From: an uncultured Clostridium sp.
Lineage (GTDB): Bacteria; Bacillota; Clostridia; TANB77; CAG-508
Assembly (NCBI GenBank): GCA_900553755.1
Contig: USEX01000008.1
Span: 1 to 44,293, forward strand
DNA length: 44,293 bases
Direction of reading: 5' to 3'
Translations under genes and position numbers: made by a program
The notes under the pieces: model-generated
Seen by the model: only the letters and a program-made list of their open reading frames with translations
Databases searched by the model: none
Told to the model about the DNA's origin: nothing
Shown: positions 33,069 to 40,416 of the stretch, piece after piece
Numbering within the stretch: the stretch's first letter is position 1
How the letters are laid out: every line of letters starts with the position of its first letter

Positions 33069-34313
33069 TTAGTATATAGTCATTCTAGCCCCATATGCAC
33101 CACTGTTGTGATTATTATTACTACTATTAACATTATGTGTTCTATTGCTTGCAGCCGAAGTGCTGTTTCCTCTATAATATCCTCCTCTAGCAGTACATAA
33201 AGAATCACCAGAGGCAGCCTTTTCTAAAGTCCACTCATATTCATTACCAGCAAAATCATATATATTTAGCATTGAATTTTTTGTGCTTGATCCAGTTGTT
33301 ATTAATGCCTCCACATCCACTTTTTTCTCATATCCGCTAGCGGTAACTCGAATCCACGTTACACCCATGTCTAAAGAATATTTTGCATCTGTATTAACCG
33401 TTGGAAAAACTGAGTTCTTATAATTTCCCCAATCCTTAGAATTTGTTTTTATCGCTGCCTGTATAGTTGATACTGTGCTTCCTGGGTTTGTACCTTTCGT
33501 TTCTAAATGTTTACAAGTCAAATCCCATTGAATTCCAAACAATAAGCTGCCATTATATCCAGTAGGAGCTAAATATTCCGCAAAACTTTCTGCCTGTTTG
33601 CATGTAATCCAATTATATGGAATATGATTAGCTTGTACTACGGGTGTCTGTCCACTTATAGAATGTATATCTGTATAACCTGAAAATGCTCTTCCCGTAT
33701 TTTCTTTTATTCCAAATTCATATCTTCCAATCCAGAATCCACCATGTTCATATACACTTTTTAACATTTTATTATACAATTCTGTATATTTTGCAGAAGT
33801 TTCTATTCCGCAACCGTCATACCACTCATCACTATAATTAGGGCTTCTGTAGTATTTAGCGTAATTCATTAAATCGTTTTTTATTGTTGTATAGTTAGCT
33901 GAAGTAAATGTTGTTATATTAATTCCTGATGTAGCATAAACTGCTGTAGTTTTTGGAACTTCCACCCACACAAATTGATTTCCTTCACTATCTTCTATTA
34001 CTAATCCATTATTTAAATCTGTGCCTATTATTCTACTAAAACCATCATTGGGTAAATATGGTCTGGTAGAACTTGTATATGGTAAAGTTTTTTTATCCAA
34101 TGCAATTTTCTTGTTGTTCACGTCCTCATAAATTTTACCTGCATTGTCTATAGTTTCTTCGTACACTTCCTTTAATTTAATCTCACTTTGTAGTTGTGCT
34201 TTTCTTTGTGTGTTTCCAACCATATATGCAGTAACTAGCACTGCTATCATAGTCAATATCGTAACAAGCACCAAAACCGACACTGAACCATTAGATTTTC
34301 TTAAGTTTTTCAT
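33069..34313 (-). CDS. Pilin-like protein with SUMF1/FGE-type C-terminal fold
   Basis: 414 aa. Residues 1-33 are a basic leader, Gly and hydrophobic helix (SNGSVSVLVLVTILTMIAVL), a prepilin-like N-terminus without the usual Glu5. A helical stalk runs to about 70. The rest has the layout of formylglycine-generating-enzyme/C-type-lectin folds: GLVIEDSEGNQFVWVEVP, GGFWIGRYEFG, LLFGIQWDLTCK, NIYDFAGNEYEWTLE, ARGGYYRG and a final GARMTIY. The catalytic Cys pair of true FGE is not evident, so a binding or structural role outside the cell is more likely. The C-terminal 35 residues are rich in Asn and Ser. Own promoter; a broken copy follows in tandem. Confidence 0.75.
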   Translation of the reverse strand: MKNLRKSNGSVSVLVLVTILTMIAVLVTAYMVGNTQRKAQLQSEIKLKEVYEETIDNAGKIYEDVNNKKIALDKKTLPYTSSTRPYLPNDGFSRIIGTDLNNGLVIEDSEGNQFVWVEVPKTTAVYATSGINITTFTSANYTTIKNDLMNYAKYYRSPNYSDEWYDGCGIETSAKYTELYNKMLKSVYEHGGFWIGRYEFGIKENTGRAFSGYTDIHSISGQTPVVQANHIPYNWITCKQAESFAEYLAPTGYNGSLLFGIQWDLTCKHLETKGTNPGSTVSTIQAAIKTNSKDWGNYKNSVFPTVNTDAKYSLDMGVTWIRVTASGYEKKVDVEALITTGSSTKNSMLNIYDFAGNEYEWTLEKAASGDSLCTARGGYYRGNSTSAASNRTHNVNSSNNNHNSGAYGARMTIY

Positions 34314-34343
34314 TAGATTACCTCACTATATTTATTTATAATA

Positions 34344-34372
34344 ATAATATCCATTTTCGCTCAATAAGTCAA
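34344..34372 (-). promoter_or_regulatory. Promoter of the pilin/SUMF1-like gene
   Basis: Minus strand TTGACT (34372-34367), 17-base spacer, TATTAT (34349-34344), about 30 bases before the start codon. It diverges from the por promoter 21 bases away. Confidence 0.65.
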
Positions 34373-34392
34373 TAATTTAATTAGTATTTTTA

Positions 34393-34421
34393 TTGACATG
34401 TTGCCTTTTTAATTATATACT
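34393..34421 (+). promoter_or_regulatory. porGDAB promoter
   Basis: TTGACA (34393-34398), 17-base spacer, TATACT (34416-34421), with a leader of about 70 bases to porG and AAAGGAG before the ATG. Confidence 0.7.
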
Positions 34422-34498
34422 TTCTTTGTATGATTTCAAATAAATCTAATAATATTATGATTATTTTTATATAAATAATTCAAGAAAGGAGCATTTTA

Positions 34499-35080
34499 AT
34501 GAAAGAATTAATAGAAATCAGATGGCACGGTAGAGGCGGTCAAGGAACTAAAACAGCATCTCTTTTACTTGCTGATGCAGCTTTTAATACAGGTAAATAT
34601 ATACAAGGTTTTCCTGAGTATGGCCCTGAGCGAATGGGTGCTCCAATAACCACTTATAACCGTATCGGAGATAAGCCTATTGTAATACATAGCAATATTT
34701 ACAAACCTGATTATGTGGTAGTTGTTGACGACACTCTACTAGAAACAGTTGATGTTACTGCTGGATTGAAGGAATCTGGTGCTATAGTAATAAATACAAC
34801 TAAAGATGTTCATTATTTAAAAAATCATTTAAATGGTTATCTAGGCAATATTTACTGCATAGATGCAAGAAAAATATCTGAAGAAACTTTGGGAAGATAT
34901 TTTCCTAATACACCAATGCTTGCAGCAATTGTAAAAGTTGCAAATATAATGAACGATGATGATTTCTTGGCAAGTATGCAAGAATCTTTTAAACATAAAT
35001 TTGCTAAGAAACCAGAAGTTATAGATGGTAATATGAAAGCATTAGAAATGGCTTTAAAAGAAGTCAAAAAAATTAATTAA
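34499..35080 (+). CDS. porG: 2-oxoacid:ferredoxin oxidoreductase, gamma subunit
   Basis: 193-aa catalytic-domain subunit of a four-subunit pyruvate (or related 2-oxoacid) ferredoxin oxidoreductase. The family start is visible: EIRWHGRGGQGTKTASLLLA, then FPEYGPERMGAPI and NTPMLAAIVKV. Length equals the gamma subunit of the Thermotoga/archaeal enzymes. First gene of porG-porD-porA-porB, the order known for those enzymes. Pyruvate is the most likely substrate, but 2-oxoisovalerate cannot be excluded from sequence. Confidence 0.9.
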   Translation: MKELIEIRWHGRGGQGTKTASLLLADAAFNTGKYIQGFPEYGPERMGAPITTYNRIGDKPIVIHSNIYKPDYVVVVDDTLLETVDVTAGLKESGAIVINTTKDVHYLKNHLNGYLGNIYCIDARKISEETLGRYFPNTPMLAAIVKVANIMNDDDFLASMQESFKHKFAKKPEVIDGNMKALEMALKEVKKIN

Positions 35081-35108
35081 TTCAGTTAATAGAAAGGAGA
35101 TTTTTAAA

Positions 35109-35408
35109 ATGCATATAGATAAAAATACACCAGTAGAAGGATTAACTCCTGGTGGAACAATTTATGAAGCAGGCAACGCACGCGAATTTAAAACTGGTGA
35201 CTGGAGAAGTATGTGTCCAGTTTGGATAAAAGAAAAGTGTACTCAATGTGGATTATGCTTTCCTGTTTGTCCTGACGATGCTATTCCAATTTATAAAGAA
35301 ACTAAAAACAGATTAGATTTTGATTACGATTACTGCAAAGGATGCGGTGTTTGCTCTAAGGTATGCCCTTTTGGAGCTATTATTATGAAAGAAGGAGGTT
35401 CAAAATAA
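35109..35408 (+). CDS. porD: 2-oxoacid:ferredoxin oxidoreductase, delta (2x4Fe-4S) subunit
   Basis: 99-aa ferredoxin-like subunit with two cluster motifs, CTQCGLCFPVCPDDA and CKGCGVCSKVCPFGA, passing electrons from the TPP site to free ferredoxin. Preceded by AAAGGAG, 28 bases after porG; its last bases contain the GGAGG ribosome site of porA and its stop directly abuts the porA ATG. Confidence 0.93.
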   Translation: MHIDKNTPVEGLTPGGTIYEAGNAREFKTGDWRSMCPVWIKEKCTQCGLCFPVCPDDAIPIYKETKNRLDFDYDYCKGCGVCSKVCPFGAIIMKEGGSK

Positions 35409-36599
35409 ATGAGTATTAGAGAACGTTTAAGTGGCAATGAAGCCTCTGCTATAGCAATGAAACAGATAAATCCTGATGTTGTGGCAGCTTTTCCTATAAC
35501 ACCTTCAACAGAAATTCCACAATATTTTTCAACTTTCGTTAGTAATGGTCAAGTTGATACTGAGTTTGTAGCTGTAGAAAGTGAGCACAGTGCTATGAGT
35601 GCTTGTATAGGTGCTGAAGCCGCTGGTGCAAGAGCTATGACAGCAACTTCTTCAAATGGATTATCTTATATGTGGGAAATGCTTTATATAGCTTCTGGTT
35701 CTAGATTACCAATAGTATTATCTTTAGTAAACCGTGCAGTTTCTGCACCTTTAAATATACACAGCGACCATTCTGATGCTATGGGTGTAAGAGATGCTGG
35801 CTGGATAATGTTATTTTCTGAAAACAATCAAGAGGCTTATGATAATTTGATAATGGCCCATCAAATAGCAGAAAATAAAGACGTTATGCTTCCTTTAATG
35901 GTTTGCCAAGATGGTTTTATAACTTCACATTCTATCGAAAATATAGAATTAATCGAAGATGAAAAAGTAAAAGATTTTGTTGGTAAATATCAACCAGAAC
36001 ACTATTTGTTAAATCGCGAAGAACCAATAGCTGTTGGCCCTATGGATTTACAAGCATTTTTATTTGAGCATAAATATCAACAAGCTGAAGCAATGAGAAA
36101 TGCAAAAAAAGTTATTTTAGACATTGCTGAACGCTTTGAAAAACTTACTGGAAGAAAATATGGATTTTTCGAAGGTTATAGATTAGAAGATAGCGAAATT
36201 GCAATTGTTTGCATGAACTCAACTGCTGGTACTACTAAAGCTGTAGTTGATGATTTAAGAGCAAAAGGAACAAAAGCAGGGCTTCTTAAATTACGTGTAT
36301 TTAGGCCATTCCCTGTTGAAGAGATTGCAAATGCTTTATCAAATCAAAAAGCCATAGCTATTTTAGATAAAGCAGATAGTTTAAATGCTGCTGGTGGTCC
36401 TTTATTCGAGGATGTTACTTCTAGTATGTATACTGAAAATGTTCATGTTCCAGCTGTTAACTATATATATGGTATTGGCGGAAGAGATACTACTGTAAAT
36501 GATATTTCTAAAGTATTTGAAGATTTACAAGAAATTGCAAATTCTGGGAAAGTTGAGAATCCTTTTAGATATTTAGGATTAAGAAAGGAAGGTAACTAA
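35409..36599 (+). CDS. porA: 2-oxoacid:ferredoxin oxidoreductase, alpha subunit
   Basis: 396 aa, the expected length. It starts with the substrate-side domain (GNEASAIAMKQINPDVVAAF, then PITPSTEIPQYF), has VESEHSAMSACIGAEAAGAR and TSSNGLSYMWEMLY. The C-terminal transketolase-like domain (KAGLLKLRVFRPFPVEEI, AILDKADS) follows. NIHSDHSDAMGVRDAGWIML is the usual block in pyruvate-type enzymes. Translationally coupled to porD. Confidence 0.93.
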   Translation: MSIRERLSGNEASAIAMKQINPDVVAAFPITPSTEIPQYFSTFVSNGQVDTEFVAVESEHSAMSACIGAEAAGARAMTATSSNGLSYMWEMLYIASGSRLPIVLSLVNRAVSAPLNIHSDHSDAMGVRDAGWIMLFSENNQEAYDNLIMAHQIAENKDVMLPLMVCQDGFITSHSIENIELIEDEKVKDFVGKYQPEHYLLNREEPIAVGPMDLQAFLFEHKYQQAEAMRNAKKVILDIAERFEKLTGRKYGFFEGYRLEDSEIAIVCMNSTAGTTKAVVDDLRAKGTKAGLLKLRVFRPFPVEEIANALSNQKAIAILDKADSLNAAGGPLFEDVTSSMYTENVHVPAVNYIYGIGGRDTTVNDISKVFEDLQEIANSGKVENPFRYLGLRKEGN

Positions 36600-36601
36600 T
36601 T

Positions 36602-37567
36602 ATGGCATATAATTTAAAAGAAATTATGGCTACTAAGCCTTCAAGATTCACTGCTGGCCATAGAATGTGTGCAGGTTGTGGTGCTCCAGCAGTTGCTAGA
36701 ATGATAATGAGAGCATTACACGAAAATGACCATGCTGTTGTTTCTAATGCTACTGGATGCATGGAAGTTTCTACATTTATTTATCCATACACTGCATGGA
36801 CAGATTCTTACATTCATACAGCTTTCGAGTGTGCCTCTGCTACTTGCTCTGGCGTAGAAGCTGCTTATAAATCATTAGTAAAGCAAGGAAAAATAGTAGA
36901 AAAAGATGGAGAACAAACTAAATTCATCACATTCGGTGGAGATGGTGGAACTTACGACATAGGAATTCAAAGTTTATCTGGTGCTATGGAGAGAGGCCAT
37001 GATATGACTTATGTTTGCTACGATAATGGTGCATACATGAACACAGGCATTCAACGTTCTTCTGCCACACCAAAATTTGCAGATACAACTACATCCCCTG
37101 TCGGAAGCGTAATTCCTGGCAAAATGCAATCAAGAAAAGATTTAACAGAAGTAATGGTTGCACACAATTTACCATATGTGGCTCAAACACTTGCAATGAA
37201 TAATTTTAAGGATTTATATGAAAAAGCTGAAAAAGCTATATACACAAAAGGTCCTACATTCTTAAATGTTTTAGCACCTTGCCCACGTGGCTGGAACTAT
37301 GCTACAGAGGATTTAATGAAAATAAACAAACTAGCTGCAGATACTTGCTACTGGCCTTTATACGAAGTAGTAGATGGTGTATATCACATAACATATAAAC
37401 CTGCTAAAAAGCTTCCAATAGAAGAATTTTTACGTCCTCAAAAGCGTTTCAAGCATATGTTTAAACCTGGCAACGAATGGATGATAGAAGAATTTCAAAA
37501 AGAGGTTGACAAAAGATGGCAAAGGTTGTTAAACTTAGAAGAGTTAACAAATAATTTTGATAAATAA
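36602..37567 (+). CDS. porB: 2-oxoacid:ferredoxin oxidoreductase, beta (TPP) subunit
   Basis: 321-aa thiamine-diphosphate-binding subunit. The proximal 4Fe-4S ligands are C23 and C26 (CAGCG), C53 (TGCMEV) and a later Cys in APCPRGW. The TPP/Mg motif runs from GDG (113-115) to NGAYMNTG (142-149). Starts two bases after porA stops. With porG, porD and porA it forms a complete enzyme that makes acyl-CoA, CO2 and reduced ferredoxin. Confidence 0.95.
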   Translation: MAYNLKEIMATKPSRFTAGHRMCAGCGAPAVARMIMRALHENDHAVVSNATGCMEVSTFIYPYTAWTDSYIHTAFECASATCSGVEAAYKSLVKQGKIVEKDGEQTKFITFGGDGGTYDIGIQSLSGAMERGHDMTYVCYDNGAYMNTGIQRSSATPKFADTTTSPVGSVIPGKMQSRKDLTEVMVAHNLPYVAQTLAMNNFKDLYEKAEKAIYTKGPTFLNVLAPCPRGWNYATEDLMKINKLAADTCYWPLYEVVDGVYHITYKPAKKLPIEEFLRPQKRFKHMFKPGNEWMIEEFQKEVDKRWQRLLNLEELTNNFDK

Positions 37568-37573
37568 CTAATT

Positions 37574-37681
37574 AAGAACGATTTATTTTTTAAGCCTCAA
37601 TGCGTCGCTCTTGGTCGGAGCTCCTTCGGACTCCTCAAAAGGCTAGCTTACGATTTCGTTTAAAAAATTGAAATTGTTCTT
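37574..37681. repeat. 108-bp element with imperfect terminal inverted repeats
   Basis: The ends AAGAACGATTTATTTTTTAA and (inverted) AAGAACAATTTCAATTTTTT match over about 20 bases with few changes. The core is GC-richer than its surroundings and includes a hairpin GGAG-C-TCC-TTC-GGA-CTCC (37617-37634). It lies between porB and the ferredoxin gene without coding potential. It could be a MITE-like or REP-like repeat, a terminator or a structured RNA; one copy only is visible here. Confidence 0.55.
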
Positions 37682-37717
37682 GAATGAATATAAAAAAAGT
37701 AAAAGGTGGTGAATTTA

Positions 37718-37888
37718 ATGGCATATAAAATAAATGATAACTGTATTTCTTGTGGTGCTTGCGCAGCTAATTGCCCTGTGGAATGTATTTCTCAAGGTGA
37801 TACAAAATATGTTATAGATCCAGAAAGATGTATTTCTTGTGGTACTTGTGCAGCAGTTTGCCCTGTGGAAGCTCCTAATGAAGATTAA
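37718..37888 (+). CDS. 2[4Fe-4S] ferredoxin
   Basis: A 56-aa clostridial-type ferredoxin with two CxxCxxCxxxCP motifs (C9, C12, C15, C19 and C38, C41, C44, C48). The ATG at 37718 follows AAAGGTGG; a GTG four codons upstream overlaps that site and is rejected. Lying directly behind porGDAB, it is the obvious electron acceptor for that enzyme, and may feed hydrogenase or other ferredoxin-linked enzymes. Confidence 0.95.
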   Translation: MAYKINDNCISCGACAANCPVECISQGDTKYVIDPERCISCGTCAAVCPVEAPNED

Positions 37889-37895
37889 TTATATT

Positions 37896-37938
37896 AAAAA
37901 TAGATAACCACTTAATTAAAAGTGATTATCTATTTTTT
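37896..37938 (+). terminator. Bidirectional terminator after the ferredoxin gene
   Basis: AATAGATAACCACTT-AATTAA-AAGTGATTATCTATT with one mismatch, then a T-run; A-rich on the other side. It overlaps the end of the convergent ricT gene and can terminate both transcripts. Confidence 0.85.
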
Positions 37939-38872
37939 AATACTCATCTTCTTTACTTACATTTTTTCTTTCTTCTTTTTCTAGCTTTTCTAATTTTTCT
38001 AATTCTTTTAAGTTTTCTAAATCTTCCTTATTAGTATTTGCATCATTCTTTTTAGCTTTTGGGTTCTTTATTATTTTTATGTCTACTGCATCATATGTTT
38101 TATAATATTTACCCTCTTCATTTTCAAATTGAACTTTTATTTTTTCTTTTAATGTTTCTACTCCACAAACTACACCTTTTCCATCAGCTGTTTCTACTAT
38201 TGCTCCTTCACGAGGTAATCTACTATTTTTCTCTTCATATACATTTTGCTCATATTTTAAACAGCACATTAATCTTCCACAATTTCCAGAAATTTTTGAA
38301 GGATTTAATGAAGCACTTTGTTCTTTAGCCATTTTTATAGAAACTATATCAAAATCATTTAAAAAACTGCAGCAGCAAAGTTCTCTTCCGCATACACCGT
38401 TTCCCCCAATTTTCCTTACTTCATCTCTTACACCTATTTGCCTTAATTCAATCCTTGTTTTATATATAGCAGCTAAATCTTTTACAAGCTCTCTAAAGTC
38501 AATTCTTCCATCAGCTGTAAAATAAAATATAGCTTTACTATTATCAAATCTAAATTCTACTTCAACTAAATTCATATTTAAATTATATTCTTTTATTTTT
38601 TGTTGGCATACTTTAAAAGCTTTTTTCTCTTTTCCCACATTTTCTGCTAATCGTTTTAAATCTTTAGGATTAGCTAATCTTATTACTTTTTTTAGAGGCT
38701 TTGTTAATTTATTCTCTTCTATGTTTCTTTTATTAATTACTACTTCTCCTATGTCTTCCCCCATTGATGTTTCTACAACAACTTTATCTTTCAAATTTAA
38801 TTGTATGTATCCAGGATCAAAGAAATATACTTTTCCAGTTTTTTTAAATCTAACTCCTACTATGTTTTTCAT
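37937..38872 (-). CDS. ricT: PSP1-domain protein RicT/YaaT
   Basis: 311-aa member of the YaaT/RicT family. In Bacillus it forms the Fe-S-containing Y-complex with YlbF and YmcA that directs RNase Y mRNA processing, sporulation and competence. The PSP1 core (about 1-250) has GGNGVCGRELCCCSFL and SGNCGRLMCCLKYE, the Cys clusters that hold Fe-S. The last 45 residues are Lys/Glu/Asn repeats (LEKLEKLEK). Its start overlaps the end of holB by 23 bases, as in the conserved holB-yaaT order. Last gene of the walR-walK-lepB-holB-ricT operon. Confidence 0.93.
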   Translation of the reverse strand: MKNIVGVRFKKTGKVYFFDPGYIQLNLKDKVVVETSMGEDIGEVVINKRNIEENKLTKPLKKVIRLANPKDLKRLAENVGKEKKAFKVCQQKIKEYNLNMNLVEVEFRFDNSKAIFYFTADGRIDFRELVKDLAAIYKTRIELRQIGVRDEVRKIGGNGVCGRELCCCSFLNDFDIVSIKMAKEQSASLNPSKISGNCGRLMCCLKYEQNVYEEKNSRLPREGAIVETADGKGVVCGVETLKEKIKVQFENEEGKYYKTYDAVDIKIIKNPKAKKNDANTNKEDLENLKELEKLEKLEKEERKNVSKEDEY

Positions 38873-39773
38873 TTATTTCCTCCCATATCTTTATAAGTAA
38901 TTCATCAATGCACATATCATAATTACAATTAGTATATAATTTATTTCTTGTATTTTCAATTATATTGATCACTTCTGTGTAGCTAATATTTTTTTGTATG
39001 TACGTGTATGCAATAACTTCCATATATTCTAACATATTGGTTATTTTCTCTTTTGATTTGTACAGTAATTCAGAATCCTTTATAACATCTATCACAGAAT
39101 CATATCGAGCATTTAAAATATTTATGATTATATTTTCGGTATTTCTATACAACTCTATGTTTTGTCTAATCTCTTCTAGCTTTCCGATACTACCATTACA
39201 TAAATTTACCATATTATCTGTAAATTCTTGCTTTAAATTATTAGCCTCTAAATATTTTAAAATTTCTGCTTTTCCTATATTTTGAAAATTTAATTTTAAG
39301 CATCTTGATTTTATAGTATTTAATAGTAGATTTTCATTTGACACAATTAGTATTATTACAATATAGCTTGGTGGCTCTTCTAGTGTCTTAAGCAAACTGT
39401 TTTGAGCCTCTTGCGTCATTTTTTCCGCATTATTTATTATAAATACTTTTTTGGAAGAAACAATTGGCTTTTGGTATATATTCTCTTGCATTTCTCTCAT
39501 TTGTGCTATTTTTATTGAATTTCCATCTGGTTCTACTTTTATAAAATCCGGATGATTCTGTGATAAAAATTTTACACATGATTCGCAATCATTGCATTCT
39601 GGTTTATTTTCAGACATGCATAATATTAATTTTGCAAAGTCCAATGCAAATAAACACTTACCTAATCCTTCTTCTCCTACAAACATGTAACTATGTGATA
39701 CATTCCCCGAACGTACCACATCTAATAATTCTTGTTTTATTTTATCATTTCCTAACAAATTTTTAAAGTTCAT
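38850..39773 (-). CDS. holB: DNA polymerase III delta' subunit
   Basis: 307-aa clamp-loader ATPase-fold subunit. Visible: FVGEEGLGKCLFALDFAKLI (P-loop region), zinc module cysteines (LCMSENKPECNDCESCVKF), SLLKTLEEPPSYIV and the SRC sensor motif in KSRCLKLNF. It starts 5 bases after lepB stops and overlaps ricT. Length is typical. Confidence 0.9.
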   Translation of the reverse strand: MNFKNLLGNDKIKQELLDVVRSGNVSHSYMFVGEEGLGKCLFALDFAKLILCMSENKPECNDCESCVKFLSQNHPDFIKVEPDGNSIKIAQMREMQENIYQKPIVSSKKVFIINNAEKMTQEAQNSLLKTLEEPPSYIVIILIVSNENLLLNTIKSRCLKLNFQNIGKAEILKYLEANNLKQEFTDNMVNLCNGSIGKLEEIRQNIELYRNTENIIINILNARYDSVIDVIKDSELLYKSKEKITNMLEYMEVIAYTYIQKNISYTEVINIIENTRNKLYTNCNYDMCIDELLIKIWEEINEKHSRS

Positions 39774-39778
39774 ATTAT

Positions 39779-40414
39779 TTACTCAACTTTCCCAAATCTA
39801 TTAAATGGAAAAAATCTAAGTACTACTCTTCCTTCTATTTTTTCTAATGGTATACATCCAAAGCTTCTGCAATCAGTTGACTCATCTCTGTTATCACCCA
39901 TTGCAAACACATAATTTTCTGGAACAACAAAATCCGTAAATACTCCACTAGCTGTAGTTTTTACATCTTCTTGTAAATAATCTTCTTTATATTCTTCTCC
40001 GTTGATATATACTTTTCCGTCCTCTATTTTAATGTGCTCTCCTGGCAATCCAATTACCCTCTTTATAAAGCTCTGTTTGCCCCATTCTAGCACATAATAT
40101 GTAAATTTAGAAAATATATTTTTAGGTTGGTTTTCATACACTGCTACAGGATTATTGTAATCCACTTCTTCTGCTGATAAAGCCATTTTAGATGGTGCTT
40201 CAAATGTTATAATTTCACCTCTTTCAGGCATTTTCTTTGTAGTTCTTCCCCATCTACTTAAAATTAGTCTTTCATCTTGTTTTAGAGTTGGATACATTGA
40301 TCTTTTCTTTACTATAGTTGGAGTTCCTATAAAATATCTTATTAAAATAGCCAAAACTATTGCTATGACAATACATTCTATCCACTCTATCATATTTTTA
40401 GTTTTATCGCTCAT
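39779..40414 (-). CDS. lepB: Signal peptidase I
   Basis: Removes signal peptides from secreted proteins at the outer face of the membrane. One N-terminal membrane helix (about 9-30) precedes the catalytic domain. Catalytic Ser39 lies in RSMYPTL, Lys118 in SFIKRVIGLPGEH, and the C-terminal box is GDNRDESTDCRSFG. The residues before Ser are VKKRSM, whereas most homologues have a Gly two positions before the Ser; the effect is unknown. It begins two bases after walK ends. Confidence 0.9.
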   Translation of the reverse strand: MSDKTKNMIEWIECIVIAIVLAILIRYFIGTPTIVKKRSMYPTLKQDERLILSRWGRTTKKMPERGEIITFEAPSKMALSAEEVDYNNPVAVYENQPKNIFSKFTYYVLEWGKQSFIKRVIGLPGEHIKIEDGKVYINGEEYKEDYLQEDVKTTASGVFTDFVVPENYVFAMGDNRDESTDCRSFGCIPLEKIEGRVVLRFFPFNRFGKVE

Positions 40415-40416
40415 AA

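Noticed and set aside
33069..34313. True formylglycine-generating enzyme (sulfatase maturation)
   Set aside because: The fold motifs are present but the catalytic Cys pair is not evident, and the pilin-like leader argues for a surface protein.
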